A DNA stretch of 64,000 nucleotides, from NCBI GenBank assembly GCA_023489335.1, contig JAMDCP010000012.1, positions 24,724-88,723 on the forward strand, read 5' to 3'. Positions 45,039-55,500 of the stretch are shown one piece after another. Below the pieces are notes generated by a model. The model was not told the origin of the DNA, did not search any database, and saw nothing but the letters and a program-made list of their open reading frames with translations. Within the stretch, counting starts at the first letter, position 1; each line of letters begins with the position of its first letter. A program made the position numbers and the translations under genes. This DNA comes from Deltaproteobacteria bacterium (GTDB taxonomy: Bacteria > SZUA-79 > Acidulodesulfobacterales > Acidulodesulfobacteraceae).

Positions 45039-45067
45039 TTGCATCTATATGCCGCTTGTTTTATAAT
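45039..45067 (+). promoter_or_regulatory. Predicted promoter of the Sec-containing oxidoreductase
   Basis: TTGCAT (45039-45044), 17-base spacer and TATAAT (45062-45067), about 64 bases before the start codon. AGGAGA lies 6 bases before the ATG. Confidence 0.6.
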
Positions 45068-45130
45068 ATATAAGGTAGTAGCCACAAATGCCAAAAATAC
45101 CGAAACATATCAAATGAAAAAGGAGACGAA

Positions 45131-45778
45131 ATGCCCCTTTTAAGCGAACAGGATACCGAATTTTTAAAGAAAGACTTTGAAAGCAAACTTAAAAATAATG
45201 TTAAAATAATATTTTTCAAGTCCGAAGATGCCTGCCTATATTGCAAGGAAGTAAAAGACATTCTGGCCGAAGTTTCTGGTTTGAGCGATAAGATAACACT
45301 CGAAGAGTATGATTTTGACAAAGATAAAGAAAAGGTTAAGCAGTATTCCATTAAAAGAACACCGGGAATCGTGATTGAAGGAGAGAAGGATTACGGCGTT
45401 CGTTTTTACGGTATCCCAGCAGGCCATGAGTTTATGACCTTAATTCATGGGATAATGAATGTCTCCTCCAAAAATACAGGTCTTTCCGAAAAAACTATCG
45501 AAAAACTTAAAGAGATTATAAAACCTTATAATATTCAGGTATTTGTTACCCCTACTTGACCTCATTGTCCGCCGGCGGCGGTTCTTGCCCACAATTTTGC
45601 CATAGAAAACGATAATATAACGGCCGATGTTATAGAAATTCAAGAATTTCCAAATCTTGCCGACAAATATGAGGTTTTTAGCGTCCCCAAGACAGTGATG
45701 AACGATAACGGCGAAGTGGTTGGCGCCGTTCCGGAAGCCGTCTTTCTGGGGAAGGTTATGGAAGGTTATACCGCTTAG
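45131..45778 (+). CDS. Protein disulfide oxidoreductase (two thioredoxin folds), predicted selenoprotein
   Basis: The frame is interrupted by a TGA at 45557-45559 and continues without a stop to TAG at 45776-45778, giving 215 residues. The N-terminal half has a CLYC site (C35, C38). After the TGA the frame reads on as PHCPPAAVLAHNFAIENDN and ends as a second thioredoxin fold (VFSVPKTVM). The TGA falls exactly where the first Cys of the second CXXC site belongs, preceded by VTPT as in related proteins (VTPTCPYC), giving U143-P-H-C146. A CCGCC-GGC-GGCGG hairpin starts 9 bases after the TGA, in the position of a bacterial SECIS. Reduces or isomerises disulfides; no Sec machinery gene is in the window. 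Confidence 0.85.
45569..45581 (+). promoter_or_regulatory. Candidate bacterial SECIS hairpin
   Basis: CCGCC (45569-45573), loop GGC and GGCGG (45577-45581) form a stem directly after the in-frame TGA. Its apical loop starts with G, as SelB requires, and lies 14 bases beyond the TGA. Confidence 0.55.
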
Positions 45779-45783
45779 GGAAC

Positions 45784-46221
45784 TTATCCTTTATAATGAT
45801 ATAATAAAACAGGTACATCTGATTTTCTGACAACGCTTTCAGCCATAGAGCCAAGCACCGCTCTTGTGAGCCCTTTTCTTCCATGTGTGCCCATTATAAC
45901 AATATCATAACTTCCTTCTTTTATCGTTTCTAAAATAGTGTTATGCGGCTCGCCATGCGTAAGTATAGTCTTGACTTTAACCCCTTTTTTCTCGCACTCT
46001 TCCTTTAATTTATTTAAAATTGGTTTTTCTTCTTCTATCAAAAAATCGAGCTCATTTAACGACCCGCCTGACAAATCCCCAATATTTTGCAATGCTTGAA
46101 TATCTATAACATGGATAAATGTTATTTCGGCTTTAATTTCTGAAGCAAAATTAATGGCATTATAAGCCGCGCTCGTAGATGTATCGCTAAAATCCACGGG
46201 GCATAAAATTTTTTTAAACAT
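45784..46221 (-). CDS. Universal stress protein A family
   Basis: 145 residues, the usual UspA length. MFKKILCPVDFSDTS begins the nucleotide-binding fold and VIMGTHGRKGLTRAVLGSMAESVV contains the complete G-2x-G-9x-G(S) ATP-binding motif. It converges with the disulfide oxidoreductase gene with 5 bases between them. Confidence 0.93.
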   Translation of the reverse strand: MFKKILCPVDFSDTSTSAAYNAINFASEIKAEITFIHVIDIQALQNIGDLSGGSLNELDFLIEEEKPILNKLKEECEKKGVKVKTILTHGEPHNTILETIKEGSYDIVIMGTHGRKGLTRAVLGSMAESVVRKSDVPVLLYHYKG

Positions 46222-46333
46222 GGCCGGCTCCTTTAATTTTTTAAAATTTTTAGGCGTATTATTATCTTTATCTTTATTTCTTATATCGCATATATTATCT
46301 TAAAGTCAAGAAAAATCTTTATCCCCGAAAAGG

Positions 46334-46484
46334 TATCCGAAAAGGTATCCGATTTATTTTTTTAATTCCCCTTTTTTAAAAGGGGTGTCAGTCCGCCTAA
46401 AGGCTGTATCTTTGCCTGCGTTTATAAAACCAACGGTTTTATGCAGGCAAAGATGGGCGGGGTATTTATAAAATAAAATCGGGC
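46334..46484. repeat. Palindromic MITE-like repeat, copy A
   Basis: About 150 bases flanked by imperfect terminal inverted repeats (TATCCGATTTATTTT and AAAATAAAATCGGGC). It shares with copy B (52427-52554) the blocks AATTCCCCTTTTTTAAAAGG GG and GGGGTATTTATAAAA. Its centre is a nearly perfect hairpin: ATCTTTGCCTGC (46408-46419) pairs with GCAGGCAAAGAT (46443-46454), with ATAAAACC/GGTTTTAT inside. It lies in the 365-base gap between Usp and the PLC-like gene. Confidence 0.65.
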
Positions 46485-46513
46485 ACATTGACACAACCTA
46501 AAAAAAATAAGTA

Positions 46514-46541
46514 TTGAATTATTTTCAAAATATGATATAAA
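46514..46541 (+). promoter_or_regulatory. Predicted promoter of the PLC-like/cobD genes
   Basis: TTGAAT (46514-46519), 16-base spacer and TATAAA (46536-46541), 46 bases before the start codon of the PLC-like gene. Confidence 0.45.
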
Positions 46542-46586
46542 ATAGACTGGGGTTTAAAAAGAGTAGAATAATATAAATATAAATTT

Positions 46587-47285
46587 ATGCAACCAAAATT
46601 ACATAATTACTGCATCGAAAAAACATTCGAACTGCTTTATAACGATTCGAAACATGATGTTATAGATACCATTTTTAACCGCGATATTTCGGGCTTAAAA
46701 CCCGACGAACGCATTAAATTAATGCAACGCGGCTCCTACATTATAGACAGGCTTGCCATTAAAAAATTAAGGGTTCACTGGTTTGGCGGACATTATTTAT
46801 ACCCTCACTCTCATGCGGGCTACATCAGGGGATTTTCCGATGCCGGCACAAAATGCGTTCAGCTATTTAATATTGCCGCAAAAGATTGGGAAAAGGGGAG
46901 GTTTAAAAGGTCATTTATAGCGCTGGGCGGCGCAACGCATCTCGTCCAGGACCTGTGCATACCGTTTCACACCACTAATCTGGCATTAAGGAAACATGTT
47001 CTTTTTGAAAGATGGATGTCATCGCATTATCTGGATGTAAATTTGCATTTAGAAAACGGGGTATATAAATTCAACCCTTTAAGGGGGCATTACAACGACA
47101 AACACCCCTTTGGCTGGGTTGATTACAATGCTCATAATTCTTCGAAATACCTGCCTGAATTATTATATGCAAGAACAAAAATGGAATATTTTAATTCACT
47201 GGCGAAAATCCTGCCTGAAGCCATAAAGACATCAGCCGGTTTTCTTGAGTTATTCACAAAAAGGGTTAATGGAATCAAAAATTGA
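46587..47285 (+). CDS. Zinc-dependent phospholipase C/S1-P1 nuclease-like protein
   Basis: 232 residues. The family's zinc-binding pattern is seen in HWFGGHYLYPHSH (about 64), LGGATHLVQDLCIPFH (about 111, His...Asp...His) and HYLDVN (about 148). No signal peptide is visible, unlike typical exported members, so it may be cytoplasmic or use another route. Hydrolysis of a phosphodiester is inferred from the family. It precedes and slightly overlaps the cobD gene. Confidence 0.75.
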   Translation: MQPKLHNYCIEKTFELLYNDSKHDVIDTIFNRDISGLKPDERIKLMQRGSYIIDRLAIKKLRVHWFGGHYLYPHSHAGYIRGFSDAGTKCVQLFNIAAKDWEKGRFKRSFIALGGATHLVQDLCIPFHTTNLALRKHVLFERWMSSHYLDVNLHLENGVYKFNPLRGHYNDKHPFGWVDYNAHNSSKYLPELLYARTKMEYFNSLAKILPEAIKTSAGFLELFTKRVNGIKN

Positions 47286-48450
47286 AATTTGTCAAGAACA
47301 TGGGTTGGCAAAAAACCTTTATTCCTGCCACGGCGGCGACATATTATCACATGCAAAAGATTTATACGGCGGCATTATTAATACAGGTAGTTTCAATCCT
47401 TCACAGCTAAAAATAATAGATTTTTCCGCCACCATAAACCCTTTCGGCTTAAGTAAAAATGCCGTTAAGATTATAAGAAATTACAGGCTGATAAAATTTT
47501 TCGTCGAAAACTACCCTGAAAGCTATCCTGACACTCTAATAGACACATTATCTGTTTACCATAATATAAGTAAAGGCCTGTTATTTCTCGGAGCCGGCGC
47601 AACAGACCTCCTGTTTAACATTACACAGGTTGTAAAGCCGAAAACCATCCTTATAGTCGAACCGTCTTTTTATGAATATGAAAGGGCGGCAAGAGCGGTA
47701 AAATCGTCTCTTATTCATATAAATACAGAACCTGCCGATAATTTTAGGCTTTTGGGAAAAAGCTATTTAAATCTTTTAAAAAATATCGGGAAGATAAACA
47801 AAAATGATATGGTTTTCCTCGCAAGCCCTTCAAATCCGGCAGGAGCCGTTACCCCTTTGGATAGTATTAAGGAAATATTAAACCTGCTAGAAAAGAAGGA
47901 GGCTTTTTTAGTTTTGGATGAATCGTTTATGGATTTTTGCGAGAAATTTTCGGCTAAGCGCCTGGCGCACGAATATAATAATTTAATTATAATCCGCTCT
48001 TTGACAAAATTTTTTGCAATGCCGGGCGAAAGATTAGGTTACATGATAGCGAATAATGAAATAATAAATAAATTTTCCGGCAATATTATTCCATGGAAAA
48101 TAACCGGCCTTGGAACGGCAATTGCAATCAGTTCCTTAAATGACGGGGATTATATTATAAATACGGCGCAAAAATTAGAAAACATAAAATATAACTTTCA
48201 TGGCAAATTAAAAGCTCTTAATACATTTGAAATAATACCCGGCGAAGCAAATTTCTTTTTGATAAGAATTAAATCTAAAAAGTTTAATGGATTGGATTTA
48301 AAAAACTATTTGCTCAAATCCGGCATTTTGATTAGGTACTGCGGAAATTATCACGGTCTTGACGATAAATATTTCAGGATAGCCGTTCGGAAGAAATTCG
48401 AAAATGATTATTTAATCGGCAAATTGAAAGAGTTTGCCCGGTCATTATGA
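47269..48450 (+). CDS. cobD: L-threonine-O-3-phosphate decarboxylase-like aminotransferase (CobD)
   Basis: About 393 residues, PLP fold-type I. CobD-type N-terminal HGGDI and IDFSATINPFG are present, then SPSNPAGAV, VLDESFMDF and the PLP lysine in IIIRSLTKFFAMPGERLG. It decarboxylates threonine phosphate to aminopropanol phosphate for the cobamide lower-ligand arm; histidinol-phosphate aminotransferase is the main alternative. The ATG at 47269 is preferred to one at 47245 because it reduces the overlap with the upstream gene. Its last 43 bases overlap the end of uvrC on the other strand. Confidence 0.82.
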   Translation: MESKIEICQEHGLAKNLYSCHGGDILSHAKDLYGGIINTGSFNPSQLKIIDFSATINPFGLSKNAVKIIRNYRLIKFFVENYPESYPDTLIDTLSVYHNISKGLLFLGAGATDLLFNITQVVKPKTILIVEPSFYEYERAARAVKSSLIHINTEPADNFRLLGKSYLNLLKNIGKINKNDMVFLASPSNPAGAVTPLDSIKEILNLLEKKEAFLVLDESFMDFCEKFSAKRLAHEYNNLIIIRSLTKFFAMPGERLGYMIANNEIINKFSGNIIPWKITGLGTAIAISSLNDGDYIINTAQKLENIKYNFHGKLKALNTFEIIPGEANFFLIRIKSKKFNGLDLKNYLLKSGILIRYCGNYHGLDDKYFRIAVRKKFENDYLIGKLKEFARSL

Positions 48451-50378
48451 AAATAATCATAAATATTTTGCGCCACCGTTTTATTGACGCCTTTAATGCC
48501 TAACAGTTGATTTACTGGGGCGTTTTTCACATTTTCCACGCTCCCCAGACTATCCATTAAATTCTTATAAACCATTCTTCCAACCCCTTTGATATTTAAT
48601 AATTCGGAGGAAACTAACGACTTTCGCTTAAGTTTAGAAAAATACGACACGGCAAACCTGTGCGCTTCATCTCTTAACCGCATCAGTAAAAAAATTGCCT
48701 CTTTGTTCTTTCCGAAATTAACCTCGTTTTTTCTGTTCGGCAAATAAATATTATCCGTTTCGATATTTTTACCGCTGTCTTTTGCCTTTGCGATTGCAAT
48801 TAGCGCAGGCATATCTTCAGCGTCTATCAGCCCTTTTTTCCTAAATTCATTCGACACCCTTGCCAAAACATTTAATTGCCCCTTTCCTCCATCGACCATA
48901 ATCAAATCTGGCAGCGGGTCTTTTCCTGCCGCCGCATTATTAAACCGCCTGTATAAAGCCTCATACATCATGGCATAATCATCAGGGGTGTTTTTTGACC
49001 TGATTCTGTATTTTCTATATAATGAAGTATCCTTTTTACCGTTATTAAGAACAGACTTGGAAGCAACCGCATAAGTCCCCGATATATTAGAAATATCAAA
49101 ACATTCGATAATTTTAGGGATTTTACCCATGCGCAGGACATCCTTTAATATGCCGAGCAGTTTTTCTTCCCTGCTTTTGCCTGCCTCCCCTATTTTCCCT
49201 TCATTACCAGCCCTTGCCGGGCCGCCTCCGCCCGTTTTTTCCAAAAAATTCTTTTTCGCATTTTGGAGTGCCATTGCTATAATATCGCCGTATTTATTTT
49301 TTTTTCCATCGGAAACAGTTTTACCGGCGCTGATAATTTTCACCTTTTTAGCCGAAAACTGTTTAATATAACTTAAAAGGCTGTTTTTATCGTCGATATT
49401 TATATCTACCGGAATTAAGATTTCATCCGAAATCTTTCCGCCTATTTCCAAACTTTTGGAATAATACTGGTTTAAAAAAGCCGAAAGCATTTCATCGTCA
49501 TTTAAATATATGTTTTTAAAGAAAAAATTTTTCGTGCCTACAATTTTTCCGCCTCTAATAATAATTACGACAACATCCGTCCTGCCCTTTTCGCCGTAAA
49601 ATCCTATTGCATCTATATCCTTTTCATTTTTTAGTACGGTTATCTGCTTTTCGTTAATTATGGTTATTGCGTTGATTTTATCCCTGATTTTTATAGCCGC
49701 CTCAAAGTTTAATTCCCTTACATATCCGTCCATGGACCGCTTTAATTCCCTTAATAACTGCCTGTTTTTTCCGCTCAGTAAAAGCCTTATCCCATCCACC
49801 CTTTCCTTATAGCCGGAAATCCCTATATATCCGCAGCATGGAGCGGAACACCTGTTTATTTGATAATAAAGGCACGGCCTTTTTTTAACGGCGTAAGAAT
49901 TAAATTTATTGTCGGAGCAAGTCCTTATCTTAAATATCTTGTTTATCGTTTTTATCGTTTGCGTTACGGCATAAGAACTTGAATATGGGCCAAAATATTC
50001 CCCGTCGCCTTTTTTAAAACTTCTTGTTTTTATAATGTAAGGAAAACCTGTTTTTGATTTTGCGAGCCTGATATAAGGATAAGATTTATCATCCTTAAGG
50101 CTTATGTTATATTTAGGTTTATATTGCTTTATTAAGTTATTTTCAAGTAAAAAGGCATCCAGCTCGTTTTGAGAAACTATCGTTTCGATATCATAAATTT
50201 TCGAAACAAGATGTTCCGTCTTCACGCCTGCTTTTTTATTCGAAAAATATTGTAAAATTCTCTTTTTTAAATTTTTTGCCTTGCCGACATATATTACATC
50301 CCCGCTTATGTTTTTCATAAGGTAGACCCCTGGGGATTGCGGAATGTTTTTAAGTTTGGCAGTTAAATCTTCATTCAT
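48408..50378 (-). CDS. uvrC: Excinuclease ABC subunit C
   Basis: 656 residues. N-terminal GIY-YIG domain (SPGVYLMKNISGDVIYVGKA, about 14), UVR/UvrB-binding segment (about 200), RNase H-like endonuclease domain (ECFDISNISGTY and LIMVDGGKGQL, about 430-500) and C-terminal helix-hairpin-helix pair (LLNIKGVGRMVYK, LLGIKGVNKTVAQ). It makes both incisions beside DNA lesions. It follows uvrB by 7 bases; a Gly-rich insert occurs near residue 390. Confidence 0.96.
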   Translation of the reverse strand: MNEDLTAKLKNIPQSPGVYLMKNISGDVIYVGKAKNLKKRILQYFSNKKAGVKTEHLVSKIYDIETIVSQNELDAFLLENNLIKQYKPKYNISLKDDKSYPYIRLAKSKTGFPYIIKTRSFKKGDGEYFGPYSSSYAVTQTIKTINKIFKIRTCSDNKFNSYAVKKRPCLYYQINRCSAPCCGYIGISGYKERVDGIRLLLSGKNRQLLRELKRSMDGYVRELNFEAAIKIRDKINAITIINEKQITVLKNEKDIDAIGFYGEKGRTDVVVIIIRGGKIVGTKNFFFKNIYLNDDEMLSAFLNQYYSKSLEIGGKISDEILIPVDINIDDKNSLLSYIKQFSAKKVKIISAGKTVSDGKKNKYGDIIAMALQNAKKNFLEKTGGGGPARAGNEGKIGEAGKSREEKLLGILKDVLRMGKIPKIIECFDISNISGTYAVASKSVLNNGKKDTSLYRKYRIRSKNTPDDYAMMYEALYRRFNNAAAGKDPLPDLIMVDGGKGQLNVLARVSNEFRKKGLIDAEDMPALIAIAKAKDSGKNIETDNIYLPNRKNEVNFGKNKEAIFLLMRLRDEAHRFAVSYFSKLKRKSLVSSELLNIKGVGRMVYKNLMDSLGSVENVKNAPVNQLLGIKGVNKTVAQNIYDYFHNDRANSFNLPIK

Positions 50379-50385
50379 GGCATAC

Positions 50386-52389
50386 TTAAATATTATCCAT
50401 TAACATCATATTCTTTTTAACCCTATTTACTTCGTCCCTTAAGCGCGTGGCTTCCTCGAAATTAAGTTCTCTGGCAGCCTTTTTCATTTTTCTCGAAAGG
50501 TTCTTAATTCTTTTTTCAGCTTCTTTCGGATCTATTATTAAAGATTCTTCCCCGTTCAAGCTGCCGGATAAATCGATATAATCCTGCTCAAAAATTGTGG
50601 TCAAAAGTTCGGATATATTTTTTTGAATGGATTTAGGGGTTATATTATGTTTTTTGTTGTACTCCTCTTGAATTTTTCTTCTTCTTTCCGTTTCCGATAT
50701 GGCATACCGCATCGATTCGGTAATTTTATTGCCGTATAATATAACCCTGCCCTTAATATTCCTTGCCGCTCTTCCTATCGTCTGAACCAGCGATGTTTTA
50801 GAACGCAAAAATCCTTCTTTGTCGGCGTCTAAGATTCCTATTAACTCGACTTCCGGAAGGTCTAACCCTTCTCTTAAAAGATTTATTCCGACGAGGACAT
50901 CGAACTCGCCAAGCCTTAGTTCTCTTACAATCTTAAATCTCTCTAACGAATCGATATCGGAATGCAAATACTTTGCCTTAACCCCGCTATCTAATAAAAA
51001 TTCCGTTAAATCCTCGGACATTCTTTTTGTCAGCGTGGTAACAAGAACCCTGCCCCCCTCGCTAACGGTATTTTTAATTTCACCGATAATATTATCAACC
51101 TGATTGGTTTCGGGTCTAACCTCCACATGCGGATCTATTAAACCCGTCGGGCGAATTATCTGTTCTACGACCTGGGAACTGATGCTTAATTCATATTCCG
51201 CCGGCGTTGCCGAAACATATATAAGATTATTTATGTGGGATGAAAATTCGTCGAAATTTAAAGGGCGGTTGTCAAGCGCGCAGGGAAGCCTGAATCCATA
51301 TTCGACAAGCGTTGATTTTCTTGAAATATCCCCGTTATACATTCCCCTGATTTGCGGAACGCTCACATGGGATTCGTCAATTATGATAATAAAATCCTCT
51401 GGAAAATAATCGAGAAGGGTCGGGGGAGGCTCGCCCTTTTTTCTGCCCGTTAAATGCCTTGAGTAGTTTTCGATACCCGAACAATAACCCATCTCCTGAA
51501 TCATTTCGAGATCGTACATAGTTCTCTGCTCAAGCCTTTGCGCTTCGACAAGCTTGCCTACGGATTTAAGCTCTATCAATCTTTCTTTCAGTTCTTCCTT
51601 AATAGATTTAACGGCGCTTTGCAAGGTTACCTCATCCGCGACATAATGCGATGCGGGATAAATTGCAACCTTTGAGAGCCTCCTTATAATTGTGCCTCTA
51701 AGCGGGTCAATCTCCGCTATCAAAGAAACTTCGTTCCCAAAAAACTCTATTCTTATTGCAACCTCTTCTTCGTAAGCGGGGAATACATCTATTATATCTC
51801 CCCTGACCCTGAATATTCCCCTGTGAAAATCCATATCATTTCTTTCGTATCTTATCTCGGTCAGCTTGTCCAAAATATCGCTAAAATTAACCTCGTCCCC
51901 TTTTTTTAGCTCGAGAAGCATATTTCTATAGCTTTGCGGCGAGCCAAGCCCGTATATGCAAGAAACGGAAGCAATAACGATAACATCCCTCCTTGAAAGA
52001 ATAGAACGGGTCGCCGAATGCTTCATCTTATCTATCTGGTCGTTAATAGCGGAATCTTTTTCTATATAGAGGTCTTTCGACGGAACATATGCCTCCGGCT
52101 GATAATAATCGTAATAACTTATAAAAAACTCGACGGCATTTTCGGGAAACAATGCCTTAAACTCGGAATAAAGCTGTCCCGCAAGGGTTTTATTCGGCGC
52201 AATTATCAAGGCGGGCCTTTCAAGCTCTTTGATAACCTGCGCCATCGTAAATGTCTTTCCCGAACCCGTCACACCCAAAAGCGTCTGGTATTTATAGTTT
52301 TTACCTTTTATTCCTTTAACTAACGAATCTATTGCCTCTGGCTGGTCGCCTGCGGGGTTGTTTTCCGAAACAAGGTTAAACAATGGCAT
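50386..52389 (-). CDS. uvrB: Excinuclease ABC subunit B
   Basis: 667 residues. P-loop [11 protein letters not shown] (about 41), beta-hairpin region [20 protein letters not shown] (about 93), DESHV, and the C-terminal UVR domain ([19 protein letters not shown]) that binds UvrC. It verifies damage in nucleotide-excision repair. First gene of uvrB-uvrC; the palindromic repeat copy B separates it from addB. Confidence 0.97.
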   Translation of the reverse strand: MPLFNLVSENNPAGDQPEAIDSLVKGIKGKNYKYQTLLGVTGSGKTFTMAQVIKELERPALIIAPNKTLAGQLYSEFKALFPENAVEFFISYYDYYQPEAYVPSKDLYIEKDSAINDQIDKMKHSATRSILSRRDVIVIASVSCIYGLGSPQSYRNMLLELKKGDEVNFSDILDKLTEIRYERNDMDFHRGIFRVRGDIIDVFPAYEEEVAIRIEFFGNEVSLIAEIDPLRGTIIRRLSKVAIYPASHYVADEVTLQSAVKSIKEELKERLIELKSVGKLVEAQRLEQRTMYDLEMIQEMGYCSGIENYSRHLTGRKKGEPPPTLLDYFPEDFIIIIDESHVSVPQIRGMYNGDISRKSTLVEYGFRLPCALDNRPLNFDEFSSHINNLIYVSATPAEYELSISSQVVEQIIRPTGLIDPHVEVRPETNQVDNIIGEIKNTVSEGGRVLVTTLTKRMSEDLTEFLLDSGVKAKYLHSDIDSLERFKIVRELRLGEFDVLVGINLLREGLDLPEVELIGILDADKEGFLRSKTSLVQTIGRAARNIKGRVILYGNKITESMRYAISETERRRKIQEEYNKKHNITPKSIQKNISELLTTIFEQDYIDLSGSLNGEESLIIDPKEAEKRIKNLSRKMKKAARELNFEEATRLRDEVNRVKKNMMLMDNI

Positions 52390-52426
52390 AATAGGATTAT
52401 TATAACATTTTTTGGAATTTTGAATT

Positions 52427-52554
52427 AGAAAAAGGTATTAGCAAAAGGTATCTTTTCTTTTTATTTTTTTTAATTCCCCTTTTTTAAAAGGGGTGGCGGT
52501 CCGCTTTAGCGGACTGACGGGGTATTTATAAAATTAAATGATACCTTTTTCTAT
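52427..52554. repeat. Palindromic MITE-like repeat, copy B
   Basis: About 128 bases with terminal inverted repeats AGAAAAAGGTAT and ATACCTTTTTCTAT, and the same internal blocks as copy A. Its centre is a GTCCGCTTTAGCGGAC hairpin (52499-52514). It fills the uvrB-addB gap, and its right end supplies the TAG stop codon of addB. Confidence 0.7.
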
Positions 52555-55500
52555 ACTTTATTGCACAGCAAAGAATAAGGGCAGTATTCACAAGCCTTAA
52601 TATCTGAATTATCTGGAATAAACGGTTTTTCTTTATCCAGCATTTCTTCTATTACATTTTTTAAAGAGGGCAGAATTATCTTCTCCATAATTTCATCCTT
52701 ATCCGCGCCATCAACCCTTTCTTTATCGAATAAGTATTGCCTATGCCCCTTGCTGCCCATTTTTTTATCCAATGTTATTAAATTAATGCAGGCGTTTAAA
52801 TTTTTATAACCATGGGTACCCTGTTCGGTCTTATAAAGATAAAGATAAACCGGAAGCTGGAATGATTTTATAAGTTCTTTGATTTTACTTCTATCCTGTA
52901 TTCCCGATATAACCGAAATATTCCCCGTAAGACTGCCTCCGCTATTGCATTTATATTCTAAAATCTTCTCGATATCCGGTTTAACGAATGATATGCCTGT
53001 TTTATAATCTATGATAAGGATGTTTTCGTTCTCCCTGGCTTCAGGGTATTCCTCATTATTCTCTTTGCTTTTATATATATCTTTATACATATCGATTCTA
53101 TCGATTATGCCGTAAAGTTTTATTGCTTTAGTCCCCCGCCGTTTATCACCCACAATTATAAATTCTGCTTCCTTTCCTGCTTCTAAATCTAAAATTTCCC
53201 AGATAGTTTTACCTATGTCATAACTCTTAAGGTCTTTTTTGATAAAATTATATAGTAATTTTTTCGCCGTTTCTTTAACGAGAAAAAACTCGCCGTTGCC
53301 TGCATCTATTTCTAATTCTTCGATAATATCAGGACTTTCTATAATACTATCTAATGCGGACTCCAAATAACGGCCGGTATTATAATCCGCCCCATAATTA
53401 TTTCCTTCTATTTCTATGAATTGCTCAAAATTATATCTATTTTCCTTGATGCCTTCATAAAATTTTTTAAGAACAGCGTGGATAAATGTTCCTGTTTTGT
53501 CAGCCCCGAGCCTTTTACCCTGTTCTTGAATTTCTTCGAGGCGAATAATATACCTGTAATAAAACTGCATGGGGCAGTTAATATATGTATCTATAGCGGA
53601 AACCGATAATTTTTTTATTAAACCCGCTAATATTTTTAAAATTTCATCGTTTTTTTTAATTTCGAAACCGTTTTCTCCGTTCCGGGATTCTTGAGATATT
53701 ACCGTTTTAAAGCCTAACGGTTTTACTTTATCCTCTATATCGAGTTTTTTTGCCTTTTTCTCCTCATCCCAAATAATTTCTTCTATAAACCTGCTTCTAA
53801 TTCTTTTGTCGTTTTTAATATAAACGATATGAGCCTCTTTGGCTCCAAATACAAGCCTTCTAAAATGGTATCGATGCAGCGCCTCATAATCGTTGTAAGT
53901 AAATAAGCCTAAGTTTTTTCTCACAGGATAGGGCAGGAGCGGATCGAATTTCTCTATCTGCGGCAAAACATCTTCGCTCGCATCGAATATCGCAACCCTG
54001 TCAAACTTGAGAACGCGGGTCTCGAGAATTCCCATTATTTGCAGGCCCTTAAGCGGAATACCGTTAAATGCGATAGATTCGTTATCCATATAATATTTAA
54101 ATAACCTGAATACCGAGTTCTTTAGGACGGGTTCGTTATTAAAATATGAATCTTTAAATAAATTTACGGCCTCTATCATTTTTTTGGTAAATTCCGGTGA
54201 AAGCTTATACTTCAGAGCATCGTTATTTTCTGTTGTTATTAAATTAACGATTTTTATCAAATTGGACGCAAAGTCTTTTGCCGTTGTTTTATTGTCCTCG
54301 AAATTTTTAAAAAAACATTCATGAACGGCCTTTATGATATTTACTGCGGATGCGTCCGCGGCGCCTTTGTTTATTAAGTAATTATTTTCTATCTCATTAA
54401 GGCTTATGAATATATCCCCATTTTTTACGATAAGATTTTCTATATTATTTATCGCGTATATAGTTTTTATTCCGCCAAGTGTTTTAATATAAGGATGTTT
54501 TACCAAATTTATATAGTCCTTTGCCCGGTATTCAGGCTCTATTTTTGAGTTAGCAAGCAAGGCAGGCGCGGACGTTTTACTTCTGGCCGACATCTGGGCT
54601 TTATATATAAGCTCTATCAATGAATAAAGCGGGGTTCTTCTTAACGGGTAACCCATGGTTATGTTGTAATCTGCATCGATGTAATCCATAACATGGTAAA
54701 GAAACGGTAAAAGAGTATTGGAATCGGGCAAAACAACGGCATTTTTTTGGGGATCGAAATTATTTTCATCGAAAATTTCGTTTCCGGCAAGTAATTCGGA
54801 ATGGGTGTCGAACCCTTCATAAAAAAATAATGAGGTGTCATATTCGTTTCCCCGAGCAACGGCCGCGCCTGTTTTTGTTATGCAGACTATTTCTGCTTTA
54901 TCTAATGATTTCCTTAAATTTACGACGATATTATCTTTTAGATACTCATCTTCTTTTAAAGATTCGAACTGGGTATAAAATTCTGCAATCCCGCCGTTTA
55001 TTAAAGCCTTTATAATATCCGACTCCGCCCTGTTAAGAAAAATTAAACCGCCGAAATATATTTTTTCGAATTCGTTAATTAGGGGCTTAGGCGCATTATT
55101 ATTTAAAAATTTAGATGCCTCTATATAATTTAAACCTGCCGTCGTTAAATTTTCTTCCCTCAATCTTTCATGAAACCTATGCCTGATTATAGATAAATAA
55201 TTATAAAATTTGCTCATATTTTCGGGTATAGCCGCAATATAAGATTTCATCTTATTAATGCTTTCGTTATCCACTAAACCGGCATCGAGCTCGTTAATCG
55301 TTTTAAGTAATTGCAGTCCCCATAAAAAGAAATCCTCGAACCTGTCGGTTTCCTTAAAAAATTTTAAATCTGTTTCATTTTTAACAATATTATATAAAAA
55401 CCAGGAGGCGTTTATATTGTTAATCTCCGCTTTTGGACCGGAACTTTTTTCGGCAATGAATTTTATGAATTCGCTTAGCGAAAATATGGCAGGGGGATAA

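Noticed and set aside
45557-45559. Simple nonsense mutation in the disulfide oxidoreductase
   Set aside because: Less likely than recoding: the frame stays open for 72 more codons with a conserved fold, and the TGA is at the exact Cys position. It is not fully excluded without the Sec machinery.
47132-47356. Minus-strand frame across the PLC-like/cobD junction
   Set aside because: No domain, no ribosome-binding site; opposite real genes.
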